A stretch of 29,705 bases of DNA from DATLYH01 sp035575035 (GCA_035575035.1 DATLYH010000029.1:1-29705); one strand, 5' to 3'; counted from the first letter of the stretch, positions 17,548 to 25,971 are shown. Program-made: numbers and translations. Notes: a model not told the origin generated them from the letters alone.

Positions 17548-17795
17548 GGCCGCATCCCCCTCAGCGAGAGGCCGGCCGAGACAGGCGCCTGGGGTCGGGC
17601 GGTCGGTGCTCATGCCGGGAGGGAAGGTAGTGTCATCGGCCCCGGCCCGGCAGCAATCCGCGGCAGCAACAAAAGGTGGCACAGGATGTGGACCCCCCGC
17701 CTCCGCCTGCGCAGCTCGTGGGGCCGGATACCTTGTTGATGCTACGCGGCCGCACGGCCGCCTGCAAGGGAAAAGGGGACCGGTCCTTCGGAAGG

Positions 17796-18017
17796 TCAGA
17801 ACTCGCGGAAACAGGGGCGCTGGGGGTCGGAGCACAGCTCCAGCGAGACGGCGCCGCCGTCGGGACCGAAGGATTGCGACGTTTCCAGACACCAGAACTC
17901 GGTCATGCCGGCCTGGTACTCCGGGTCGCTCTCGAAGTCCTCGCCGTAGACCAACATCGACTTGCAGCAGAGGTTGCGGCAACGCAGGCGATAGGGGGAG
18001 GCTGGAGTGTCGGACAT
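17796..18017 (-). CDS. small Cys-rich protein of unknown function
   Basis: The 73-residue protein begins MSDTPASPYRLRCRNLCCKS. A GGAG element lies about 10 nt before this ATG at 18017. The frame remains open further upstream into heptamer repeats, which is artefactual. It has six cysteines, in RCRNLCCKS near the N-terminus, then FWC, ELC and PC. This arrangement could bind zinc or an iron-sulfur centre. It is acidic in the middle (YGEDFESDPEYQAG) and has no signal peptide or membrane segment. I do not recognise a named family. It ends about 250 bp before the hybrid kinase start on the same strand, so shared transcription is possible but unproved. Confidence 0.7.
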   Translation of the reverse strand: MSDTPASPYRLRCRNLCCKSMLVYGEDFESDPEYQAGMTEFWCLETSQSFGPDGGAVSLELCSDPQRPCFREF

Positions 18018-18031
18018 GGGAGCAGGCTCCG

Positions 18032-18262
18032 ATTTCAGAGTTGAGATTGCGGATTGCAGAGTTGAGATTGCGGATTGCGGATTGCGGATTGCGGATTTGA
18101 AGGCGCCGGTCAACGACCGGGCTGCTTCAAATCTGCAATCTGCAATCTGCAATCCGCAATCGATTCAGCGCCACTTGCGCGATTCCAGCACCTTGACGGT
18201 CCCGTCATCTACGCCTCTCAATTCCTCCCATCCGCAATCCGCAATCCGCAATCTGCAATCCG
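18032..18262. repeat. heptamer repeats (ATTGCGG)n forming a 35-bp hairpin
   Basis: Tandem heptamers ATTGCGG run near 18054-18098. The inverted form, (CTGCAAT)n/(CCGCAAT)n, runs at 18131-18160, and a third block at 18230-18262 reaches the stop codon of the FAD-subunit gene. Arms 18067-18101 and 18126-18160 are complementary over 35 bases, with three G·T pairs, around a 24-nt loop. On the + strand RNA these are G·U wobbles; on the - strand they would be C·A mismatches. It lies after the xdh-type operon and may stabilise or end its transcript. No T-run follows. Confidence 0.85.
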
Positions 18263-18263
18263 T

Positions 18264-19259
18264 CTACACCTCCCAGTACTTCTTCTGACCGGCCGCAGTC
18301 AGCAGGGCGCGCTTGACCGCCACCTCGATCAGTTTGACCTTGTAGGCGTTATGGCTGAGCGGCTTGGCCCCGCGGGCGGCGGCGACGCCGGCCTCGACCG
18401 CCGTTCCCTCGGTGATGGTCTGGCCTTCCAGCCCCTTGGCCGCGGCATCGGCGACCAGCGGCGTCGGGGCCACATGCCCCAGCACCACCTTGACATCCCG
18501 CGCCTTGCCACCGTCAAGGTTAAAGGCGACGGCAGCCTGGACCAACGGCCAGTCATACGACTGCTTGTGCCGTACTTCGTAGCTGGCGTTTTTCAGCCCC
18601 TGACTGGGGATCGACACCGCCAGGACCAGCTCGTTGGGGGCCAGCACATGCTCGCGCTCGGACGCCTTACTCGGAGCATGGAAAAACTTGGCCAGCTCGA
18701 TCGTCCGCTTCCCCTTGGGGCCGAGCACCTCGGCGACCGCCCCCAGGGCGATCAACACCGGGGCTAGCGTCGAGGGGTTGACGATGACGCAGGGGTGGCC
18801 CTGGGTGAAGACGGCATGGTAGCGGTTGTCGCCGTCGGTGGCGTAGCACTTCTTGCCCCCCTTGAGCAGGCAGTGGACATGCTCGTCGCGGAAGTACCAG
18901 CAGCGGTTGCGCTGGCAGAGATTGCCACCGAGCGTCCCCATGTTGCGGATTTGCGGCCCGCCGATCAGGCCGGCGGCCTCGGCCAGCGCGGGGAACGCCT
19001 TGCGGATCTCGGTGTGCTCGGCGATCTCGGCTAGCTTGGTGCCGGCGCCGATGACCACGCGGCCCCCTTCGGTCTTGATGCCTGTCAGCCCCTTGACGGC
19101 GCCGAGACTGATGACCTTGTCGGGCTGGGCGATGTACTCCTTCTGCAAATCGAGCAGGTCGGTGCCGCCGCCGAGCAGCTCGGTGGTGCCCCATTGGCTA
19201 TCGAGTAAACCGACGGCCTGTTCGGGTGTCGTCGGCCGGTAGTAGGTGAAATTCTTCAT
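18264..19259 (-). CDS. xanthine dehydrogenase-family FAD-binding subunit (YagS/PaoB-like)
   Basis: The 331-residue protein begins MKNFTYYRPTTPEQAVGLL. FAD-binding motifs of the vanillyl-alcohol-oxidase type fold appear as LGGGTDLLDLQ (29-39) and RNMGTLGGNL (105-114). An insertion with Cys115, Cys120, Cys130 and Cys138 (NLCQRNRCWYF, HCLLKGGKKC) matches the extra [4Fe-4S] cluster of the YagS/PaoB and 4-hydroxybenzoyl-CoA reductase beta type. The CO dehydrogenase medium domain follows. The subunit takes electrons from the 2Fe-2S subunit. Its ATG overlaps the stop codon of the preceding gene (TAATG), so translation is probably coupled. The open frame extends upstream to 19787, but that is antisense to no purpose and lacks family sequence. 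Confidence 0.93.
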   Translation of the reverse strand: MKNFTYYRPTTPEQAVGLLDSQWGTTELLGGGTDLLDLQKEYIAQPDKVISLGAVKGLTGIKTEGGRVVIGAGTKLAEIAEHTEIRKAFPALAEAAGLIGGPQIRNMGTLGGNLCQRNRCWYFRDEHVHCLLKGGKKCYATDGDNRYHAVFTQGHPCVIVNPSTLAPVLIALGAVAEVLGPKGKRTIELAKFFHAPSKASEREHVLAPNELVLAVSIPSQGLKNASYEVRHKQSYDWPLVQAAVAFNLDGGKARDVKVVLGHVAPTPLVADAAAKGLEGQTITEGTAVEAGVAAARGAKPLSHNAYKVKLIEVAVKRALLTAAGQKKYWEV

Positions 19260-21436
19260 TATCCCTTCCCTCCCTTCTGAGCGAGAGCGGCCAGGACGCG
19301 ATCCGGGGTGAACGGTGCGTAAGGCACCCGCACGCCCAGGGCGTTGAAAACGGCATTGCCGATGGCCGCCGTTGTCGAGATGGTGGGCGGCTCGCCGATG
19401 CCGATGACGCCGCGCTCGGGCATGTCCATCATGTGGACGATGATTTCCGGCATGTCCTTGATGCCGGCGAGCTTGTAGAACTCCATGTCGGGGTTGAGCT
19501 GCCGGCCGGTCTGGCTGTCCATGATGCGCTCTTCCCACAGGGCAGGGTTGAGGCCCATGGTGACGCCGCCGGCTACCTGCGACTCGCACCCTTGCTTGTT
19601 GATCATCAGGCCGCAGTCCTGCACCGCGACGATGCGGGTGCAGCGGACCACGCCGGTTTCGGTGTCCACCTGGACCTCGGCAATCTGCACGCCGCAGACG
19701 CCACCTGAGGACAGGCCCGGGGTCCAGTCCCCCTTGCCGACAATCACGTCCATTCCCAGCCGGGCGCAGGCCTCCTTCCAGGCCCATTCCTTCTTGTTGG
19801 CCCGGTCCACGATCTTGCCCGGCGCGATGGCCAGGTTCTCTTTCTGGGCATTGAGGCGCGGCGCCAACTTGTCGAGCAGCGCGTCACGGGCGGCGGTGGC
19901 CGCGTTCAGCGCCGCCGGCGCCGTGCCGGGCGTCGTGGTGCTGCCCCCCGAGCCGGTCGAGCGGCCGTATTGGCTCTCGCCGATGCGGACGGTGATGTCC
20001 CGCGGCTCCAGACCGAGCACCTCGGCGGCGACGATGGCCAACACCGTCCGCTCGCCGGTCCCCAGGTCCTGGGTCGAGGACTCCAGCAGGACCGAGCCGT
20101 CGCTGCTGATGGTGATGGTGATGTCGTTGTTGGCGCGGCCGGCGCCGCCCCAGGTGTGCAGGGCCATGCCGATGCCGTGCTTGATCGGCCCCTTTGTGGG
20201 CCCCTTGCCCGGCGGGTGCCATTTCTTGTCCCACTCGGCCAGCCGGGCCGCGATCTTGATCTCTTCGGCGTACAGCTTCTCGCGCACCCCCTGCCAGGTG
20301 TTGCCGGCGCCCGGCGGGCTGGGCGGCAGGTTCTTGAGACGAAGCTGCATCGGGTCCATATTCAGGGCCGCCGCCAGGTCGTCGATCGGCCACTCGGTCA
20401 TGATGCAGCTCTGCGGATGGCCGGGCGCCCGCCAAGCCCGCTGCGGCGCGCAGTTGAGCCGTACCACCAGGTTGTCCTTCCGGATGTTGGGGATGGCATC
20501 CGAGTAGACGTAGGGCAACTCGTTGAAGCGCACGCCGGCCGAGGTTCCCATGCCGGGCGAGCCGTAGCAGTGGGCCTCGAAAGCGATGATCTTGCCGTCC
20601 TTGGTGCCACCGATCTTGACTCGGCCGTAGGCCGACGGCCGGGTGCCGGCCGTGGTCACTTCCTCGTCGCGGTCGAGCATCAGCTTGACCGGCTTGCCCG
20701 TCTTGCGGGCCAACTCGGCGGCGGCGATCCCCTCAACACCCGGTTGGAACTTGCTGCCGAAGCCGCCTCCCATGTAGTGGGTGATGCAGCGGACCTTGTT
20801 GGCCGGAACCTTCAGCGCCGTGGCCAGTTGGCCCGCCACGCCGGTGGTCGCCTGGGTCGAGCACCAGACCGTCAGGTCGCCGTCCTTGCTCCACTCGGCG
20901 ACCAGGCCGTGCGCCTCCAGGCACTGGTGGGCGATCACCGGAATGCCGTAGGTCCCTTCCACAACCTTGTCGGCCTTGGCGAAGGCGTCGTCCACGTTAC
21001 CGGTGGCGTCCTGGTTGGACTGGAAGACGTTCCCCTTGCCGCCGACCGTGTTGGCAGAGCGGTTGTTGAGGGCGTCCTCTTCGCGGACCAGGTGAGGAAG
21101 GACGTCGTATGTGGTCTTGACGGCCCGGATGGCGTCAAGGGCGTGTTCCTCGGTGTCGGCGGCTAGGGCGAGGATCTCGGTACCGGCGAAGAACAGCTCC
21201 GTGCCGGGCTTGGTGATCAGATGGATGGCAGCGACGCCGGGCATCTTTTCGGCGGCGCTGGTGTCGAGGCTCTTGAGAATGGCATGGGCGTGGGGGCAGC
21301 GCAGGATCTTAGCGTGCAGCATGCCCGGGCGATTGATGTCGTAGGTATACTTGGCGCGCCCGGTGGCCTTGTCCGGGCCGTCGAGGCGCGGAACCTTGGT
21401 GGAGAGGACGCGGCGTTCTTTCGGCCAGGTTGCCAT
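19259..21436 (-). CDS. xanthine dehydrogenase-family molybdopterin-binding subunit (YagR/PaoC-like)
   Basis: This 725-residue catalytic subunit carries the molybdenum cofactor and hydroxylates or oxidises an aldehyde or heterocycle. The N-terminal domain (about 15-130) is the aldehyde oxidase/xanthine dehydrogenase a/b hammerhead. Cofactor-binding signatures are HQCLEAHG (170-177) and GGGFGSKF (223-230), and the active-site Glu is expected at Glu682 in GIGEPPT. The length is typical of the YagR class (about 730). It has no signal peptide, so export would depend on the Tat-bearing partner. It begins 3 nt after the 2Fe-2S gene and overlaps the FAD gene. The true substrate cannot be read from sequence. 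Confidence 0.94.
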   Translation of the reverse strand: MATWPKERRVLSTKVPRLDGPDKATGRAKYTYDINRPGMLHAKILRCPHAHAILKSLDTSAAEKMPGVAAIHLITKPGTELFFAGTEILALAADTEEHALDAIRAVKTTYDVLPHLVREEDALNNRSANTVGGKGNVFQSNQDATGNVDDAFAKADKVVEGTYGIPVIAHQCLEAHGLVAEWSKDGDLTVWCSTQATTGVAGQLATALKVPANKVRCITHYMGGGFGSKFQPGVEGIAAAELARKTGKPVKLMLDRDEEVTTAGTRPSAYGRVKIGGTKDGKIIAFEAHCYGSPGMGTSAGVRFNELPYVYSDAIPNIRKDNLVVRLNCAPQRAWRAPGHPQSCIMTEWPIDDLAAALNMDPMQLRLKNLPPSPPGAGNTWQGVREKLYAEEIKIAARLAEWDKKWHPPGKGPTKGPIKHGIGMALHTWGGAGRANNDITITISSDGSVLLESSTQDLGTGERTVLAIVAAEVLGLEPRDITVRIGESQYGRSTGSGGSTTTPGTAPAALNAATAARDALLDKLAPRLNAQKENLAIAPGKIVDRANKKEWAWKEACARLGMDVIVGKGDWTPGLSSGGVCGVQIAEVQVDTETGVVRCTRIVAVQDCGLMINKQGCESQVAGGVTMGLNPALWEERIMDSQTGRQLNPDMEFYKLAGIKDMPEIIVHMMDMPERGVIGIGEPPTISTTAAIGNAVFNALGVRVPYAPFTPDRVLAALAQKGGKG

Positions 21437-21439
21437 GGC

Positions 21440-22081
21440 TTAGCCCCCTTTCCCTTGCTTCTGGCACAAAGCGACGATGGCGTCGCGCATCTGCTGGTAG
21501 GTGCCGCAACGGCAGATGTTGCCGGCCAGGGCCTCTTCGATCTCGGCGGGCGTGGCATTGGGGTTCTTGTCGAAGGCGGCACGCATGGCCACGACAAAGC
21601 CAGGGGTGCAGAAACCGCACTGCTGCGCGTCGTAGCGGACGAAGGCGGCCGGTACCGGGTCGAGCTTGCCGCCCGACACCAGGGCCTCGGCGGTCTTGAC
21701 CTCGCGGCCCTGGGCCTCCAACGCCAGCAGGGTGCAGGCGTAGATCGGCTTGCCATCCAAGAGCACGGTGCAGGCGCCGCAGGTGCCCCGGTCGCAGACG
21801 CGCTTGCAGCCGGTTACGTCAAGGTAGTTGCGCAGGGCGTCGAGCAGGGTAACGCGCGGCTCGACGGTGGTGGTCATCGTGGCCCCGTTGACGGTGAGCT
21901 GGAGCTTGACCGGCCCCGGCCCCATAGCGGGGACGCCGGCTGGGGCGGCCTGGGTCTGCTCGGCCAAGGCGGCGACCGACGCTTGCCCCAGCGCCGTGGC
22001 CGCGGCCGTGACCCCGGACCCTTTGAGGAAGTCGCGGCGGGACAACCCGGGTCCGTTCTTGTTGTGGTGGTCGTTGTGCAT
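21440..22081 (-). CDS. 2Fe-2S subunit with Tat signal, xanthine dehydrogenase family (YagT/PaoA-like)
   Basis: The 213-residue protein has a Tat signal, LSRRDFLKGSG, at residues 13-23, followed by an Ala-rich hydrophobic stretch. The plant-type ferredoxin domain has Cys96, Cys101, Cys104 and Cys116 (KRVCDRGTCGACTVLLDG). The second helical 2Fe-2S domain has Cys155, Cys158, Cys190 and Cys192 (QQCGFCTPG, GNICRCGTY). AAGGAGAG lies about 11 nt before the ATG at 22081, so I use that start and not the longer frame to 22216. It leads the three-gene operon, as paoA does. In PaoABC only this subunit carries the export signal. No paoD-like maturation factor is in view. Confidence 0.94.
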   Translation of the reverse strand: MHNDHHNKNGPGLSRRDFLKGSGVTAAATALGQASVAALAEQTQAAPAGVPAMGPGPVKLQLTVNGATMTTTVEPRVTLLDALRNYLDVTGCKRVCDRGTCGACTVLLDGKPIYACTLLALEAQGREVKTAEALVSGGKLDPVPAAFVRYDAQQCGFCTPGFVVAMRAAFDKNPNATPAEIEEALAGNICRCGTYQQMRDAIVALCQKQGKGG

Positions 22082-22255
22082 CTCTGGGGACCCTCTCCTT
22101 GGTGATGGACCATGAAAGCGATTGCCGGGCAGAGCGGCACGACCGAAAGGGGCGGACTCTCCCCGCAATCTGCAGGCGGCAGTGATTGTAAGACGGCTGC
22201 AACCGCGCGACAACAAGCAAGTTGGAATTTTTGCGCAGCAGACAGGACCGCATCC

Positions 22256-22363
22256 GAGCCCGGCGCGTCCGCGACGGGTCTTGTCCGAGCCCGGCGCGTC
22301 AGCGACGGCTATTGTCCGAGCCCGGAGCGTTAGCGACGGGTCTTGTCCGAGCCCGGCGCCCTC
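22256..22363. repeat. 31-bp tandem repeat, dispersed CCCGGAGCG family
   Basis: Units start at 22256, 22287, 22318 and 22349 (the last truncated), an exact 31-bp period. Each reads GAGCCCGG(C/A)GCGT, then a variable NN(A/C)GCGACGG, then the linker GTCTTGTCC or CTATTGTCC. It lies between the upstream side of the xdh-type operon and the stop codon of the beta-helix gene, which it touches. The repeats are too similar throughout for a CRISPR array, as there are no unique spacers. 22082-22255 holds no gene that I can see and presumably contains the operon promoter. Confidence 0.9.
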
Positions 22364-23719
22364 TCACACCGTCACATTGCCGTCGGCCCGGCTGGTCCCA
22401 TCCGGCATTTGCAGGTCCCCCTCGCTCCCCCGGGCCAGGAAATTGTTCACCACGATCAGATGGCGCGATGCGGTGTCGGCGCTGATCGATGCCCGGAAGG
22501 TCTCGTCCTTCTCCCGGGCACGGATCGTGCAGTCAGCGATGCGCACCACGCGGCTTTGACGCACCAGGATGCCGTACCCCCGCGCCTGGATCACCTGACA
22601 GCCGGTCAAGCTGACATTCTCGCAACCATCAACCTCCACACTGGCCTCGGCCGGTCCCTCCGCCGGCCGGGTGTGCTGGAGCAGCAGTCCCGTCAGGCTG
22701 ACGTGGCGGCAGCCCCGCAGCAGGATACGGTCAGTCGAGTTCCCCTTGTACTCCGGATTGTGATCGATGCTGTTAGGGCCGATGACCAGGTGCTCGGAGT
22801 CCTCGGCCCACAGGGCGTTGTGGTAGCCGCTGTAGATGCAATTCCCCGAGACGGCCACGCCGCGGCAGGCGCGGAGGTGAACCGCAGTCTGCTGGCTGCC
22901 GATCAGGTTGCCGGTGATGGCGAACAGGCCAACGGCGTTGGGGTCTTCTTTGCCGACGCCGAGCAGCCGGACGTTGGCCCCGTTCGGGCTCCGCCGCGCC
23001 TGGATAGTGTTGCCGACAATCGTCCCTTCACGCACCGTTCCCGCACGGCAGTCGAGCAGGACATCGGCCGACGTTTCCGCCTCCAGGTCGTAGTTATACT
23101 CGATGTCGTTACTACAAATTTGCAGGTTGCGGATCTCGCTGCCGACGATCTTGATGCCTCCCTGCTTGCAGTAGCTGATGTGGCAGCCGTGGATGTTGGT
23201 CTGGTGGAGGTTGACCCGGTCGAAGAAGATGCCGACGCCGTGGTTGTGGTAGATATGGCAGTTGGCGATCAGCACATTGCGGTCGCGGTTGGCCAGGTGG
23301 ATACCGTGGCGGCAACGGCGGATCAGCAGGCCGGTCAGGGTCGGCTGCATGGCCCCCTCGATGCGGATGCCGTCCGCCTCGGGGTGGGCGCCGACAATTT
23401 CCAGGTTGGAGATGGTGGGCAAGCGTTCGCGCTGCCAGACGCCTTCGGCGAAGCCCTCGGGGTCGGCGGAGCGGCGGTGCGTCCCGAGCAGGTTGATGGC
23501 CGGGCCGGGGCCGGTCATGATTAGCCGGGCCGTGCCGCCTTGCCCTTCGATGCTGACCCGGCCGTGCAGCTCCAGCGGTACATGCAGCGGCTGGCTAATG
23601 AGGTAATCGCCGCGGGGAAAGACCAAGTGGCCGTCCCCCTGTTGCAGGGCATGGCTGAGGGCAGCGGTGTCATCGGTCCGGCCGTCCCCCTTCGCGCCGA
23701 AGTGACGAACGATGGACAT
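22364..23719 (-). CDS. right-handed beta-helix protein (pectate-lyase-like fold)
   Basis: The 451-residue protein begins MSIVRHFGAKGDGRTDDTAA, the typical opening of the Pectate_lyase_3/glycoside-hydrolase-28-like fold. Repeating turns follow, such as NLEIVGAHPEADGIRIEG, NCHIYHNHGVGIFF, HISYCKQGGIKIVG and GNLIGSQQTAVHL, each about 22-25 residues, as expected of a parallel beta-helix. No signal peptide is present, which is unusual for a carbohydrate-active member; it may be cytoplasmic or a structural/binding protein. I see no certain catalytic residues. GGAGGA lies 6-7 nt before the ATG. It is flanked on both sides by inverted clusters of the same dispersed repeat. Confidence 0.85.
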   Translation of the reverse strand: MSIVRHFGAKGDGRTDDTAALSHALQQGDGHLVFPRGDYLISQPLHVPLELHGRVSIEGQGGTARLIMTGPGPAINLLGTHRRSADPEGFAEGVWQRERLPTISNLEIVGAHPEADGIRIEGAMQPTLTGLLIRRCRHGIHLANRDRNVLIANCHIYHNHGVGIFFDRVNLHQTNIHGCHISYCKQGGIKIVGSEIRNLQICSNDIEYNYDLEAETSADVLLDCRAGTVREGTIVGNTIQARRSPNGANVRLLGVGKEDPNAVGLFAITGNLIGSQQTAVHLRACRGVAVSGNCIYSGYHNALWAEDSEHLVIGPNSIDHNPEYKGNSTDRILLRGCRHVSLTGLLLQHTRPAEGPAEASVEVDGCENVSLTGCQVIQARGYGILVRQSRVVRIADCTIRAREKDETFRASISADTASRHLIVVNNFLARGSEGDLQMPDGTSRADGNVTV

Positions 23720-23754
23720 GGCTGTTCCTCCGCACGGTCATGAGGAATAGGAAC

Positions 23755-23896
23755 ACTACCCGTCGCCCGTCGCCACCCGTCGCTAACGCTCCGGGCTCGG
23801 ATAGTTCCCCGTCGCGGACGCTCCGGGCTCGGACAATACCTGACGCTCCGGGCTCGGATAGTTCCCCGTCGCTAACGCTCCGGGCTCGGCCGGCGC
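23755..23896. repeat. 31/32-bp repeat cluster, dispersed CCCGGAGCG family, inverted
   Basis: GCTCCGGGCTC occurs at 23788, 23820, 23845 and 23877, each preceded by CGTCGCTAAC or CGTCGCGGAC except the third, which is cut short. The linkers are GGATAGTTCCC and GGACAATACC. The cluster is the reverse complement of the type at 22256-22363. It lies just upstream of the beta-helix gene. The remaining stretch 23897-24083, up to the sulfatase stop codon, shows no gene and no clear terminator. Confidence 0.9.
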
Positions 23897-24083
23897 ACGC
23901 TCCGTTGGCCGGCGAGCCCCTGCTTTGCCAGTAGTTGCTTGCGCCCATCGCCGCGCATCGGTTTTTTTCAGAAAGTGCAGAGGGAAACCAAACGGTTATC
24001 TCCGCGGCCTTGATGCCTGGTCCAGTGACCTCGTTGCCGATGACCTAGCGGTTGGAGGGCGCCCCCGGGCCTGGGAGCGTGCA

Positions 24084-25721
24084 TTAGGGCTTCTTGGCTT
24101 TCTTGGGAGGTGGAGGCTCGACAACCGGCCCGGCCAACGGCGGCTTCTCGAAGTAGGAGCCGTCGTCGATCACCCGCGGGTCGCCGGTGCGCCGCAGTTC
24201 GGCCATCAGCCGCTCGTTCAACTCTGCGCGGACCTTGGCATACCTCGGGTCGTCGGCGACATTGTGGACCTGATGCGGGTCATTGGCTAACACGTACAGC
24301 TCCTCCCGCGGCCGTTTGCCGAACGCCCGCTCGTAGTAGGGTTGCCATTTCGGATCGTTACGGTGCATGATGAGCCAGGCCTTCGTCGGGCTGGCGTCCA
24401 TGTCCTGGAACGTCACGCGCGTATCCTCGGTCAACTCTTCGAGGGTAGGAGGCCGGCCGTCGTCCAGCCGGTACGGATTCCCCATCGGCCAGCGTTCGGG
24501 CCGGAAGTTGATGATGTAGAGGTGGTCCCGGGTGCGGAGGGCCCGCTGCGGATATGGCAGGTAGCCGTCGCGGGCCGACTCGACATGGCGCTCACGGCCG
24601 ATAAGAACCCAGGTGCGTTCCGGGTCTACCTGGCCCGACCGATCCGATGTCAACACGCCGACCAGGCTGCGGCCGGTCATGGTTTCCGGCGGCTTGATGC
24701 CGGCCAGCTCGAGGAACGTGGGCGCCAGGTCGGTGAGGCTGACCAGGTCGTCCACCACCCGTCCGCCCTTGGCACCGCCCCAGCGTAGGACCAAGGGGAC
24801 ACTGGAGCCGAAGTCGTACAGGTTGCACTTGCCGTGTGGGAAGCCCGGGCCGCCGTGGTCGCCGCTGACGACGATCAGCGTGTTGTCAAGCTCGCCGATC
24901 TCTTGCAGTCTGGCCAGCAGTACCCCCAGGACAGCGTCGAACGCCTGGATTTCGCCGAAGTAGTCCGCCAGGTCCTCGCGCACTTCGGGGACATCCGGCA
25001 GGAACGGCGGCATCTTCCCCTTCAACTGGTCCGGGTCGATTCCCCACAGCGCTTTGCCGGAGCCCTTGACCCACTTGCGGTGGACGTTGGTCGGGCCGAA
25101 CCAGTAGCAGAAGGGCTGTCCTGGCTTGCGGGCCGCCAGGAAGGCATCGAAGTTGGCCTTCACCTCGTCATAGAGGACTTGCTTGGCCGCCTCCAGCGGC
25201 CGGCCCTGCTGCACCATCCGGGTGACATTCTCCGAGAACTGGTTGAACCGCCCGCCCGCTTTCTCGTAGGAAAACTTCGGTGCGCCGTAGGGAGCATCGA
25301 CCGGGGTACCGGGACTCCACACCTTGTACGTCTCGCCGATGTGATAGCCCGCCGCGTGCAACAGCAGCGGATAGGACGGAATCGCAGGGTCCCACACCGC
25401 TCCGCGCAGAATCGCCCCGCGGCCGGTGCGCCAGAAGTGCTGCCCCGACAGCAGGGCGCTGCGGCAGGGCGTGCATGATGGAGCGCTGACGAAGGCACGA
25501 CGGACCAGCACCCCTTCGCGCGCCAGGCGGTCGAAGGTCGGCGTCCGGATCACATCATTGACCGAGCCGGGGCCGTCGATCGCTGCATAGATGCTGGCGT
25601 GTCGGCCCCAGTCGTCGGCAAAGGCGAAGAAGATATTCGGGCGCTTGGGCTCGGCGGCGTGCGCGAAGCTGACGCCGACCGCCAGGAGCATGAAAAGGGC
25701 AAGGACCAATCGTCTCATCAT
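24084..25721 (-). CDS. secreted sulfatase
   Basis: The 545-residue protein begins MMRRLVLALFMLLAVGVSFAHA, a Sec signal peptide, followed by the sulfatase opening KRPNIFFAFADDWG with metal-binding Asp36-Asp37. The formylglycine motif is SCTPCRSALLSG, with Cys83 as the residue to be converted (C-x-P-x-R). VVSGDHGGPGFPHGK supplies the remaining metal ligands, and a C-terminal ELYVLANDPHQVHNVAD matches the family's terminal domain. Such sulfatases remove sulfate from sulfated sugars and are numerous in planctomycetes. The tail VVEPPPPKKAKKP is Pro/Lys-rich. I use ATG 25721, behind GGGGAAG; the frame stays open to 25952 without signal-like sequence. No sulfatase-maturing enzyme is in view. Confidence 0.94.
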   Translation of the reverse strand: MMRRLVLALFMLLAVGVSFAHAAEPKRPNIFFAFADDWGRHASIYAAIDGPGSVNDVIRTPTFDRLAREGVLVRRAFVSAPSCTPCRSALLSGQHFWRTGRGAILRGAVWDPAIPSYPLLLHAAGYHIGETYKVWSPGTPVDAPYGAPKFSYEKAGGRFNQFSENVTRMVQQGRPLEAAKQVLYDEVKANFDAFLAARKPGQPFCYWFGPTNVHRKWVKGSGKALWGIDPDQLKGKMPPFLPDVPEVREDLADYFGEIQAFDAVLGVLLARLQEIGELDNTLIVVSGDHGGPGFPHGKCNLYDFGSSVPLVLRWGGAKGGRVVDDLVSLTDLAPTFLELAGIKPPETMTGRSLVGVLTSDRSGQVDPERTWVLIGRERHVESARDGYLPYPQRALRTRDHLYIINFRPERWPMGNPYRLDDGRPPTLEELTEDTRVTFQDMDASPTKAWLIMHRNDPKWQPYYERAFGKRPREELYVLANDPHQVHNVADDPRYAKVRAELNERLMAELRRTGDPRVIDDGSYFEKPPLAGPVVEPPPPKKAKKP

Positions 25722-25971
25722 GGTGGCTTCCCCGGATTCAAAGTGCCTGCCCGTGGGGAACGCGGGGGCGTTCCTTCGGACGCGAACCGCATTGATTGTA
25801 AGGCCGCGTCCGGCACATGCCAGCGGAATCGCCGTTGCATCGTGAATGATTCGGAAATATCGCCAATCCACCTGGAGAACCCTTGTCTTCTCCGGCCGCT
25901 GAAGAAACTGCGGGGCGAATGGCTCGCGCATCAAGCGGGCGGCAGGAATCATGGGCGCTGCTCGCTTCGTG

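Noticed and set aside
15430..17739. 769-residue open frame on the + strand
   Set aside because: It is antisense to the hybrid kinase, whose domains are unmistakable in the other strand.
17548..17982. 145-residue N-terminal extension of the hybrid kinase
   Set aside because: The stretch is Arg/Pro-rich without a fold, overlaps the small Cys-rich gene, and a good ribosome site precedes ATG 17547.
19260..19787. longer start for the FAD-subunit gene
   Set aside because: The upstream part lies within the molybdopterin-subunit gene in another frame, while the TAATG overlap and the family start MKNFTYYRP fit 19259.
22256..22363. CRISPR-like regular spacing of 31 bp
   Set aside because: The intervals between cores are nearly identical and not unique spacers; no cas genes are present, and the same core is dispersed elsewhere.
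23740..23934. 64-residue frame reading APGSDSSPSRTLRART-type repeats
   Set aside because: It is the translation of the dispersed intergenic repeat, with no start signal and a truncated unit inside.
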